Shown: piece after piece, positions 8,485 to 15,580 of the stretch | Position numbering within the stretch: position 1 is the stretch's first letter | Layout of the letters: each line of letters begins with the position of its first letter | From: Anaerorudis cellulosivorans | GTDB taxonomy: Bacteria > Bacteroidota > Bacteroidia > Bacteroidales > Dysgonomonadaceae | DNA length: 58,618 bases | Direction of reading: 5' to 3' | Assembly: GCF_025943985.1 (NCBI RefSeq) | Contig: NZ_JAPCWE010000018.1 | Coordinates: 1-58,618 of the forward strand | Notes under the pieces: generated by a model | The model's database searches: none | What the model saw: the letters and a program-made list of their open reading frames with translations, nothing else | Told to the model about the DNA's origin: nothing | Position numbers and translations under genes: made by a program

Positions 8485-10218
8485 ATGAACGCGAAAACAA
8501 CGGAAACAACAAAAGCACAGCTGAATGAACAATGGATCAAAGCATCCATCATGGGTTCGATGTGGGCATCGGTGGAGATTGTATGGGGCAGTTTTCTGCA
8601 CAACCTCAGGGTGCCGTTCAGTGGCCACATCCTTACCGCCATCGGATTAATCATTCTTATATCGGCAAGCTACCGTTGGAACGAAAAGGGATTGTTTTGG
8701 CGTGCCGGCGTAATCTGTGCTTTGTTGAAAACCATGTCGCCCAGTGCGGTGATTTTCGGGCCGATGATTGCCATCTTCAGTGAAGCACTCCTGCTCGAAG
8801 CGTCGGTCAGGTTGTTCGGAAAAAACCACATCGGATTAGCCATCGGCGCCATTCTGGCCATGTCCTGGAATTTAGTCCAGGCCATCATCGGTAAGGTAAT
8901 TGCTTACGGATACAATTTGGTGAAACTCTACGAAAGCATCATGCTCTATGCCCAAAAACAACTGCATACCGATATCGATATGGTTTGGGCTCCCATCGTA
9001 TTGTTGTTGATCATCTATGTTTTATTGGGAATGGGTACGGCCATCGCCGGTATTTCCATCGGAAAACGCATCGAATCGGCCGATTTGATGCCGCAACCGA
9101 TGGACGATAAAAACAACCCACCCGTCACGCTAATTCCCAAATATTCGCATTTCCCCTTTTCCACCATTTGGCTGATTTTCGATTTGTTGGCTGTCGGTGC
9201 CGTACTTGTTACGGCCAACTTCATACCCGCCGGATATTGGTTCGGCATGAGCATTGCCGTTATTGCAAGCTGGATCATGCACTACAAAGTAGCATTGCGC
9301 CGTCTGGCGCGACCCCGCCTGTGGCTTTCGTTTTTCCTTATTACGGTGATTGCCGCTGTGGCTTTTTCGCAGTTTCAAGGCGGGGTATCGTTAGGTGAAG
9401 GAACACTGATCGGCATCGAAATGAATGTACGCGCCATTGTCGTTGTAATCGGCTTTTCCGTCATCGGTACAGAACTTTATAGTCCGAAAATCAAAAAAAT
9501 GTTCCAACGAAAATCGCTTCTCTCGCTTTATACCGCACTCGATTTGTCAACCGAAAGTTTGCCCAACATGATTGCGTTGGTGCCCAACCTGAAAACGATT
9601 TTTAGTCACCCCATCGACATTATTCGAAAATTCATGTCGTATGCCGAATATCGAATGCATGAAATCGGGACACGGCAGCGACAACAGGCCACGGTTGCGA
9701 TTGTTACAGGAGAAAAAGGAAGCGGTAAAACGCGTTTTCTGTCGGAAACTGCCCATGAATTGAAAAAGCGGGGATTTGAAGTGGGGGGCGTTTACACCAA
9801 AAAAATCCGCGATAACGGCGAGATCATCGGCTATCGGGCAGTGAACGTTGCAACCTGCGAAGAACAGCCTTTGTTGCGAAAAGACAACGAAGACACCGGC
9901 TTGCGAATCGGCGCTTTTTCCATAGACAGTGCTGGGTTGGAGTTGGGACAAAAAGCCATTGCTCGAGCCATGGATGCCAACTTGTTGATGATCGACGAAA
10001 TCGGCAAATTGGAACTCGAAGGTGGCGGCTGGCACGACGAATTGAACGCACTTCCATTGGAAAAACAACTGTTTATCGTGCTGTCGGTACGCTTGGAATG
10101 TGTGAATGATGTCATCAACAAATGGGATCTGCATCCTTCGGCGATTTACAATGTATCCGAATGTAACGTGGAAACATTGGCAAGCGAAATTATTGCCTAT
10201 TTCGAAGGAGAAAAGTAA
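8485..10218 (+). CDS. Multi-pass membrane protein fused to a THEP1-type NTPase
   Basis: The 577-residue protein is two-part. Residues about 15-345 hold roughly nine hydrophobic segments, the first part resembling substrate-binding (S) components of ECF transporters. Residues about 400-577 form a P-loop NTPase of the THEP1/NTPase_1 type: Walker A GEKGSGKT at 409-416, a VGGVYTKKIRDNGEIIGY stretch, and Walker B LLMIDEIGKLE near 495. It is the last gene of the molybdoenzyme operon and ends 11 nt from the convergent mobA. THEP1-like NTPases are sometimes found near molybdate or molybdopterin genes, so inner-membrane uptake or handling of a molybdenum or pterin compound delivered by the TonB receptor is a reasonable inference. 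No other ECF components (EcfA, EcfT) are nearby. Confidence 0.78.
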   Translation: MNAKTTETTKAQLNEQWIKASIMGSMWASVEIVWGSFLHNLRVPFSGHILTAIGLIILISASYRWNEKGLFWRAGVICALLKTMSPSAVIFGPMIAIFSEALLLEASVRLFGKNHIGLAIGAILAMSWNLVQAIIGKVIAYGYNLVKLYESIMLYAQKQLHTDIDMVWAPIVLLLIIYVLLGMGTAIAGISIGKRIESADLMPQPMDDKNNPPVTLIPKYSHFPFSTIWLIFDLLAVGAVLVTANFIPAGYWFGMSIAVIASWIMHYKVALRRLARPRLWLSFFLITVIAAVAFSQFQGGVSLGEGTLIGIEMNVRAIVVVIGFSVIGTELYSPKIKKMFQRKSLLSLYTALDLSTESLPNMIALVPNLKTIFSHPIDIIRKFMSYAEYRMHEIGTRQRQQATVAIVTGEKGSGKTRFLSETAHELKKRGFEVGGVYTKKIRDNGEIIGYRAVNVATCEEQPLLRKDNEDTGLRIGAFSIDSAGLELGQKAIARAMDANLLMIDEIGKLELEGGGWHDELNALPLEKQLFIVLSVRLECVNDVINKWDLHPSAIYNVSECNVETLASEIIAYFEGEK

Positions 10219-10229
10219 AATTTTCCGTT

Positions 10230-10847
10230 TTAGGATTCTCGTTTCTTGCGATTTTCGATATAGTGAAGCGCATAATGGTAATCGGGTAGGGTATTGAGGT
10301 TGAAAAACATGAGGTTGTCGTAAAACGGGGTTGTTTCGTCAATCTTCACTGCCGCATAACCCAACCGCGCGAGAGCATCGTGCACCTTGTAGCAGCCTTT
10401 CTCAATGAATTCGGCAAACGTTTCCAGGCAACTTTTTCGATAAACCGCACAAAGCGGTTCCATTTTATTGCCGTCGTGCACCGGCACGGCACATGGATGG
10501 TCGCCGATATGTTGCAACAACAAGATAAACAGATCAGGCGGGACAAAAGGAGTATCGCATGGCAAAAAGATATTGAATTCCGTTGCCGATTGCCGAAGGC
10601 AGGAGTAGATACCGCCCATAGGTCCGATGTCGTGAACCACATCCGGCACAACCGGATGCGAAAATTGGCTATACACCGCATCATTGGCGCTGATCATAAC
10701 CTGCTCCGCAACTTCGTCGAGCGTTTCCAGCGCATGCAGCACCAACGGTTTACGATCGAACGGCATCAACCCCTTATCGGAGCCCATCCGCGAACTCTTG
10801 CCGCCGGTCAAGACAAAACCGCTTATATTCTTCTTATCTGTAGGCAC
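10230..10847 (-). CDS. mobA: Molybdenum cofactor guanylyltransferase MobA
   Basis: This 205-residue nucleotidyltransferase of the MobA family joins GMP to molybdopterin to make the MGD cofactor that the DmsA-like enzyme needs. It shows the N-terminal signature LTGGKSSRMGSDKGL (about residues 13-27) with the GTP-binding glycines and the lysine, then LPCDTPFV (about 94-101) with the metal-binding aspartate. The length matches the family. The start codon is GTG (10845-10847); no in-frame ATG lies at a sensible distance. The gene is convergent with the operon to its left. Its placement beside a molybdopterin oxidoreductase supports a dedicated cofactor supply. Confidence 0.88.
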   Translation of the reverse strand: MPTDKKNISGFVLTGGKSSRMGSDKGLMPFDRKPLVLHALETLDEVAEQVMISANDAVYSQFSHPVVPDVVHDIGPMGGIYSCLRQSATEFNIFLPCDTPFVPPDLFILLLQHIGDHPCAVPVHDGNKMEPLCAVYRKSCLETFAEFIEKGCYKVHDALARLGYAAVKIDETTPFYDNLMFFNLNTLPDYHYALHYIENRKKRES

Positions 10848-10960
10848 AATCCTTATTCTTCTTCGTTACGTGGATAGAATGCGAAACACGACAAATGTAC
10901 AGGATAATTTTCATTCGGCGTACACTTTTGATGATTTAATGATGTTCACAGGAATTTGTC

Positions 10961-11014
10961 GGAAGTTCGACTAACCTCGGAAGTTGGACTGAACTCGAAA
11001 GTTCGACTACGCTG
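10961..11014. repeat. 18-nt tandem repeat, three copies plus a decayed one
   Basis: Units at 10961, 10979 and 10997 follow the pattern G-R-AAGTT-S-GACT, then a variable end. A decayed fourth unit begins at 11015. The third unit matches a unit in the holin gene (14291-14308) at 15 of 18 positions. It lies in the 207-nt gap between mobA and the EamA transporter. Confidence 0.6.
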
Positions 11015-11054
11015 CGAAGTTTTTTCAATCATACGGTTGTATTTGAAGGTTGAA

Positions 11055-11927
11055 TTAAGATTCGAACAAAATAATGAGCGCGGCACCGATTATCATGATA
11101 GCCGTTCCTAAGAGTTTTTTCCGGATATTTCGTTCGTTGAAAAACGCATATCCGAGGCCGACTGAGATAATTCCCGACAATTGAAACAACGCAAGTGCAT
11201 AACCAACCGGCATGTGGGCAAACGAATAATTGGTAGCCATCTGCATGATTCCCATACATGCCACAAGCGCCAAATAAACAGGAATATTTCGTTTGTAAAT
11301 AACGCGGAGTTGTGCTTTCGGACTAACACGATAAATAAACAGAAAAAGGAAAGAAAACACCGTGTTAAAAATGCACCACACCACAAATGAAATGTTGGGA
11401 GAAGACAACATGATGATTTTTTTGATGAAAATTGCCTCCAAGGCTGTCAAGAGCATTGCATAAATTCGAAATTTGATTTCGGGTCGTTTCAGCACCTGCC
11501 ATGAAAACCGTTCGGGAAGCGTATCGAGGATGAAATAGCTGCCGAAAATGATCAATCCCATACCCACCAGACCCCACAGGTTGGGCAACTCGCCAAGCAG
11601 CGGAATTCCCAGTAACAAGCTGATCAACGATTTGTAGGAATTTATCGGACCAAGAAGCGAAATATCACCCTTTTCAACTGCCTTTATCAAATATCCGTTT
11701 CCCAACGAACCCAACAATCCTCCTGCAACACAATAAATCCAGAAAATGGGAGGGAAACTGCTCCATGGAATTTTTCCGAGAAAAGGAAGGCTCAGAATGC
11801 TTAAGCTGAAAAATCCCACAAAATTTACCCAAAGCGGATTTTGTCGCGAGGCGGTAAGTTTTTTCTGACATACATTGCCAAACGGATTCGATAAGATTCG
11901 TAAGAAAAGTGCAATAAATAGAGCCAT
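11055..11927 (-). CDS. EamA/DMT-superfamily transporter
   Basis: This 290-residue inner-membrane protein has about ten hydrophobic segments arranged as two EamA-like halves (about residues 1-140 and 150-290). The pattern LIKAVEKGDISLLGPINSYK (residues 80-99) in the first half and a similar SFAHMPVGYALALFQLSGII in the second are typical of drug/metabolite exporters. There is no signal peptide, as usual. It stands alone between mobA and the HipA-like pair, on the same strand as both but with gaps of over 140 nt. The transported compound cannot be inferred. Confidence 0.82.
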   Translation of the reverse strand: MALFIALFLRILSNPFGNVCQKKLTASRQNPLWVNFVGFFSLSILSLPFLGKIPWSSFPPIFWIYCVAGGLLGSLGNGYLIKAVEKGDISLLGPINSYKSLISLLLGIPLLGELPNLWGLVGMGLIIFGSYFILDTLPERFSWQVLKRPEIKFRIYAMLLTALEAIFIKKIIMLSSPNISFVVWCIFNTVFSFLFLFIYRVSPKAQLRVIYKRNIPVYLALVACMGIMQMATNYSFAHMPVGYALALFQLSGIISVGLGYAFFNERNIRKKLLGTAIMIIGAALIILFES

Positions 11928-12076
11928 TTTTACGCGTGATTTTTTACCGGTTTTTCGCTTTCCCCGATTACACCACCTGGTGTTTCGATACCGGGCAAAA
12001 GCGGTGCAGCATTACAGTACCCGGTTGTCGCTGCGGTTCGTGGCAACATCGAACAGTTGTTGAACGCGGAACAGCA

Positions 12077-12469
12077 TTAAAGCACCAATTCGTGAAAAAG
12101 ACGATCGAATGTGGCATCCAAATCATCTGTTTTTCCGGGATGGGCGGGAGACGACTGTATAGCGGTACTTCGCACTGCCGTCAGCCAGCGAAAGCGTTCC
12201 GGCAAATCGAGTGCGGCAATCGGCCCTGCTTGTCGGTTTCCCAACGAAATATCTTTCATATGGGCAAGAATGATCACCACTTCCTCGTACTCGGGACCTG
12301 CCGGACAAATCGATTTGTATTTTTCGGCACATAACCGATATTCCATCCGAATGTATCGGGCTTTCTTTGAATACATGATCAACCCGATGTTCACAAATTC
12401 TTCACGCTCGATATTCGGCACGAATCTAATTACGGCATACTGAAAGAGATTCAAGTCGTTAGCGGTCAT
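12077..12469 (-). CDS. DUF3037-family protein
   Basis: This 130-residue protein opens with LNLFQYAVIRFVPNIEREEF and IGLIMYS (about residues 6-35), the characteristic start of DUF3037. The family has no established biochemical function and is often encoded next to a HipA-like kinase. That is the case here: its start codon overlaps the end of the HipA-like gene by 11 nt, so the two are probably translated together. There is no signal peptide or membrane segment. Confidence 0.75.
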   Translation of the reverse strand: MTANDLNLFQYAVIRFVPNIEREEFVNIGLIMYSKKARYIRMEYRLCAEKYKSICPAGPEYEEVVIILAHMKDISLGNRQAGPIAALDLPERFRWLTAVRSTAIQSSPAHPGKTDDLDATFDRLFHELVL

Positions 12470-13253
12470 TTTTTGCAGCGTTTACAAAGGTTGAAGAATG
12501 AGCAAATCGCGTTTTGAGAAACGCAAAATATACTTCTCTGATTTCGTCAGGCGATGCCGACGTACCTTTCCAATGAAGCCAATCGTCGGGAATCAGGCGC
12601 ACAATTTCTCCGAAAAAATCATCCGAAAGCACCGCATGCGCAAACGCATCGGCCTCATCGAGCATCGTTGCCTGAGGCAGCAAAACGTGATCCTTACTGT
12701 AAGAAAAAGGGCTGAGCGCATGTTTTTCGAAATCTTTCCACGAATGGTGAAAGTAAAACGAATCGCCGTTGTCGATAAGCCACAACTCTCTGTGCCACAA
12801 CAAGAGGTTGGGATTTTTAACCGTTCTGTCGACATTCGTTGTGAAAGCGTCGAACCATACAATTTTCGAGGCAAGTAACGGATCGATTTTAACCGACGGC
12901 TCGTAAGGCAAAGCCCCTGATAAGAAATGCATTCCCAAATTCAGACCTTCACTTGCTTTGAGTAAATCTTGAATTTCCTCATCACCTTCAGACTTGCCGA
13001 AATCGTCGTCAAGATACGCAAAAACCAACTCCGGGAGTTGCAATCCGAGACGCGATGCAATCTGTCCGCTCATCAATTCCGAAATCAACATTTTCACGCC
13101 GTGCCCGGCACCTCTGAATTTGAGTACATATTTAAAACCGTCATCCGCTTCTACTAATGCCGGCAACGAACCCCCCTCACGCAGAGGTACAATGTAGCGC
13201 ATGACCGTTACCGTTCGCAGTGAAATATCTTTTTTCGGTCTATTCATTATCAT
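12459..13253 (-). CDS. HipA-like kinase
   Basis: This 264-residue protein resembles the HipA-like kinase fold, a serine/threonine-kinase relative known from HipA toxins. It has an ATP-binding-like N-terminal part with KYVLKFRGAGHG (about residues 42-53), then FDAFTTNVDRTVKNPNLLLW (about 134-153), where N-x-D-R is the likely catalytic loop, and LWLIDNGDSFYF with the metal-binding D-N-G-D. It is shorter than HipA (about 440 residues) and has no HipB partner; instead it pairs with DUF3037. Two possible starts, Met1 and Met3, differ by two codons. Whether it acts as a toxin, a regulator or a metabolic kinase is open. Confidence 0.7.
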   Translation of the reverse strand: MIMNRPKKDISLRTVTVMRYIVPLREGGSLPALVEADDGFKYVLKFRGAGHGVKMLISELMSGQIASRLGLQLPELVFAYLDDDFGKSEGDEEIQDLLKASEGLNLGMHFLSGALPYEPSVKIDPLLASKIVWFDAFTTNVDRTVKNPNLLLWHRELWLIDNGDSFYFHHSWKDFEKHALSPFSYSKDHVLLPQATMLDEADAFAHAVLSDDFFGEIVRLIPDDWLHWKGTSASPDEIREVYFAFLKTRFAHSSTFVNAAKNDR

Positions 13254-13307
13254 AAACTCACCTTTCTTGCCGATTTCGCCAAACTATAGCTTGGACCTAA
13301 TCCTTGT

Positions 13308-13405
13308 GCAAAATTACGAACAAATTTTCGAAAGCCGCTGATTCCTGAATTTTAATTTGTGAGCGTTCCGAATGTTTCGTTTGTTATTAGCAAAATTACG
13401 AACAA
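13308..13405 (-). promoter_or_regulatory. Two copies of a 16-nt promoter-like motif upstream of the HipA-like gene
   Basis: GCAAAATTACGAACAA occurs at 13308-13323 and again at 13390-13405. On the minus strand each contains TAATTTTG, which fits the -7 TAnnTTTG consensus, but neither has a good -33 TTTG at 19-21 nt. They could be tandem promoters or a repeated protein-binding site. The rest of 13254-13629 shows nothing I can assign. Confidence 0.35.
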
Positions 13406-13629
13406 TCGTTGAAAAGAAAAAAATTTCCGGACAGCAAGACGATGTAAACAAACGCAGAAAACACTAAACCATTATCAATCAATATTTTAAGTTGTAAATT
13501 CGTCTTCAGATAAAGTCAATATCCTATGCATTCTCTTATCCATCCGGCAACCTGTTTACGCAACATCCCATTCATTTGCATCCTGTTCGTTACAATTTTT
13601 CGGACATTTTTTTACTATATTTTTTGGGT

Positions 13630-13690
13630 ATAATCTTTTCAACATAATCTTTCAGTATAATCTTCGAACCATCATTTTAGCATAATTCTT
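13630..13690 (+). repeat. Degenerate 13-14-nt tandem repeat with ATAATCTT core
   Basis: ATAATCTT occurs at 13630, 13644 and 13657, with decayed units near 13670 and 13682 (ATAATTCTT). The array ends 15 nt before the holin start, where a promoter or 5' leader should be. It may bind a regulator or be simple repeat drift. Confidence 0.45.
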
Positions 13691-13705
13691 TAAAAATCGA
13701 TAAAA

Positions 13706-14395
13706 ATGAAATTACTTTTTCTTTCTTCTGCAATAACCGAGGAATGGACTCATTTGGATGGCCTCTTCGCTGTGTTGGCCGTGCTCTATACCTGCGTTTT
13801 CCTGTCGGTAATCGTGGACTTGTTTTTCGGCGTGCGGCGTGCCCGGCAATTAAAAATAATGCGTACCAGTTACGGCTATCGGCGCACCATCACCAAGCTT
13901 ACCGGTTATTTCGGCCTCATGATCATGTTTTCCATAGCCGACGTTGTGGCAAGCGTCGTGTTCAAAATGCCCTATTTCTCGGTTGTCGGCGCCATCGGCA
14001 TTATATTGGTCGAAGCCAAATCCGTTTTCGAAAACCTGAAACAGCAGGAAAAAAATATTGCCGAAGTGCAACGGTTGCTCTTGAAATTTTTCGAAAACAA
14101 GGAAGAAATTCAAACCCTCATTGCTTTTCTCAATGCACAAACGCAGGAAACCTTTCGAAATCGGGCAAGTTGCAAAACAGAAGCAACCTCAGGGGATGAG
14201 GCAGGGTTAGCGACTCGGGCAAGTTTGAGGAATGAAGTAAGTGCAGAAAATCAAGCAAGTTCAGCGACCCGGGCGAGTTCAGAAAATCAAGCAAGTTCAA
14301 CTACGCCGAAAAATGAACAGAAGCCGGGAAATGTGCAAAATCACGCAAATGCGGAGACTCACACAAACGCGAAAACACAGGAGGAAACCCAATGA
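13706..14395 (+). CDS. Phage-type holin family protein with repeat tail
   Basis: This 229-residue protein has three hydrophobic segments (about residues 18-40, 68-90 and 92-110) and a basic loop RRARQLKIMRTSYGYRRT between the first two, a layout seen in phage holins of Bacteroidota. Holins open the inner membrane to let a lysin reach the wall. A coiled-coil-like stretch (about 110-150) follows. The C-terminal 75 residues are low complexity, built from hexapeptides such as ASSATR and ASSENQ that mirror 18-nt DNA repeats. Its stop overlaps the next gene's start by 4 nt (ATGA). It heads an isolated three-gene lysis cassette with no phage structural genes around it. Confidence 0.72.
   Translation: MKLLFLSSAITEEWTHLDGLFAVLAVLYTCVFLSVIVDLFFGVRRARQLKIMRTSYGYRRTITKLTGYFGLMIMFSIADVVASVVFKMPYFSVVGAIGIILVEAKSVFENLKQQEKNIAEVQRLLLKFFENKEEIQTLIAFLNAQTQETFRNRASCKTEATSGDEAGLATRASLRNEVSAENQASSATRASSENQASSTTPKNEQKPGNVQNHANAETHTNAKTQEETQ
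14165..14308 (+). repeat. Eight 18-nt repeats inside the holin gene
   Basis: Units begin at 14165, 14183, 14201, 14219, 14237, 14255, 14273 and 14291 with an exact 18-nt period, mostly starting GCAAGTT. They encode hexapeptides (ASCKTE, ATSGDE, AGLATR, ASLRNE, VSAENQ, ASSATR, ASSENQ, ASSTTP). The same repeat type occurs outside any gene at 10961-11014. Confidence 0.8.
14379..14384 (+). promoter_or_regulatory. Strong Shine-Dalgarno before the lysozyme-like gene
   Basis: AGGAGG lies 7 nt before the ATG at 14392. Such a consensus site is unusual among genes of this window, most of which lack one. It fits phage origin and fixes the start. Confidence 0.65.
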
Positions 14396-14805
14396 AACCG
14401 AGAGGACTTCGCAACAACAACCCGTTAAATATCCGGCACAGTGCCGATCGCTTTCAGGGAGAAATCGAGGGAAACGACACCGGTTTCAAAACTTTCTCGT
14501 CCGAGTCTTACGGATACCGCGCCGCCTTTGTCATCCTTGCAACCTATCTTTCGCGAGGGTGCAACACCATCGAAAAAATCATAACCCGTTGGGCACCGCC
14601 GGCCGAAAACAACACGGAATGCTATATTGCAAACGTCGAAAAATGGTCGGGCATCCCCCGAAACAAAACACTCACCTCTGCCGACGGTGCAGCATACCAA
14701 CGCATCGTCGCCGCCATGAGTCGGGTAGAAAACGGCATACCCGCCGATACCCGTCAAATCGAAGCCGGCTTTGCCCTTCAACATAAACTAAGAATTACCC
14801 GTTAA
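14392..14805 (+). CDS. Lysozyme-like protein (structural protein P5 type)
   Basis: This 137-residue protein begins with RGLRNNNPLNIRHS (residues 3-16), the hallmark of the phage P5-like / lysozyme-like family common in Bacteroidota, where R-N-N-N-P-x-N-I is conserved. The family is thought to attack peptidoglycan. Y46 lies in FSSESYGYRAAF, and NTIEKIITRWAPPAENNT (residues 60-77) continues the family pattern. There is no signal peptide, so release would need the holin encoded just upstream, with which it overlaps by 4 nt. A consensus AGGAGG site precedes it. It is probably the lysin of the cassette. Confidence 0.75.
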   Translation: MKPRGLRNNNPLNIRHSADRFQGEIEGNDTGFKTFSSESYGYRAAFVILATYLSRGCNTIEKIITRWAPPAENNTECYIANVEKWSGIPRNKTLTSADGAAYQRIVAAMSRVENGIPADTRQIEAGFALQHKLRITR

Positions 14806-14867
14806 AAATTTATAGAAAACACTTGCGCCGAAACTGCCGTTAAGGCGCACGCAAACTCACTCTTCCG

Positions 14868-15260
14868 ATGAAAAATCAAATCATGATAACCGTCATCCTG
14901 TGTCTGCCGGTCTTTTGCCCCTCCTGCAAATCGGTGCAATCTATTCCCGCAGAAACCGTAAAAATCCATCACCGCGACCGCCTTGTCCGCGATTCCGTCT
15001 TCCGTTACGACTCTGTTTTCGTCCGTCAACAAGCCGACACCATCCTTCTCGAGCGGTACAGGTACGTATACAAAAACAACCTCGTCACCGATTCCGTCTT
15101 CATCAACGACACCATCCGCATTGCCTATCCCGTGGAAGTCGTCAAAACGGTAAAAGCCCCCCTCACCGGTTTCCGGCACTTTCAGCTATGGTGCGGACGC
15201 ATCGCCCTTCTCGTTTTGCTGGTCGGCAGCCTCCGTTTCGTGTCCAAAATCCGGCGGTAA
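14868..15260 (+). CDS. Small lipoprotein with C-terminal membrane segment (spanin-like)
   Basis: This 130-residue protein has a lipoprotein-type signal ending in CPSC (Cys20), a hydrophilic middle rich in valine, arginine and tyrosine (about 25-100), and a C-terminal hydrophobic segment (about 108-124, IALLVLLVGSLRF) followed by a basic tail. A chain tied at both ends suits a spanin-like role in disrupting the outer membrane, and it follows the holin and lysin genes by 62 nt. The family is not one I recognise by sequence, so the role is inferred from context and topology. Confidence 0.55.
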   Translation: MKNQIMITVILCLPVFCPSCKSVQSIPAETVKIHHRDRLVRDSVFRYDSVFVRQQADTILLERYRYVYKNNLVTDSVFINDTIRIAYPVEVVKTVKAPLTGFRHFQLWCGRIALLVLLVGSLRFVSKIRR

Positions 15261-15390
15261 CCCCGTTTTCCCGCCATAACATTTGAGCGAATACAAATTC
15301 CGCTAGTTTTCACAACGCCGTAATACCCTTTTTTCCCGCCATGACCGCAACCCGCAAAAATTCGCGATATCCCGCACATCCTACGCACCC

Positions 15391-15426
15391 TATACATCCT
15401 ATACATCCTATACATCCTATACATCT
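15391..15426. repeat. 9-nt tandem repeat (TATACATCC), four copies
   Basis: TATACATCC occurs at 15391, 15400 and 15409, then TATACATCT at 15418. It lies in the 320-nt gap between the lipoprotein gene and the sulfatase. Confidence 0.7.
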
Positions 15427-15469
15427 TACGGTGCCCCTTTCTATACGTCTGTATTCCTCACTAATACGG

Positions 15470-15572
15470 AGAATCCTACGCTTTCCTACACTTTCCTACG
15501 CTTCGGTATGTGTCTGAAATCCGCTCCTGATCACACTTTCCTACACTTCCTACACTTCCTACAGATCCCATA
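15470..15572. repeat. Dispersed CCTACACTT-rich repeat, copy A
   Basis: The block begins GAATCCTACGCTTTCC and ends CTTCCTACAGATCCCATA, and contains repeated TTCCTACAC units. A close relative (copy B) lies at 52312-52412, about 37 kb away beside the cas promoter. The two share both ends and a central CCGCTCC, but differ in the middle. Confidence 0.65.
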
Positions 15573-15580
15573 AATTATCA

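Noticed and set aside
13706-15260. Complete prophage
   Set aside because: Only lysis-type genes are seen; no integrase, terminase, capsid or tail gene in the surrounding 10 kb.
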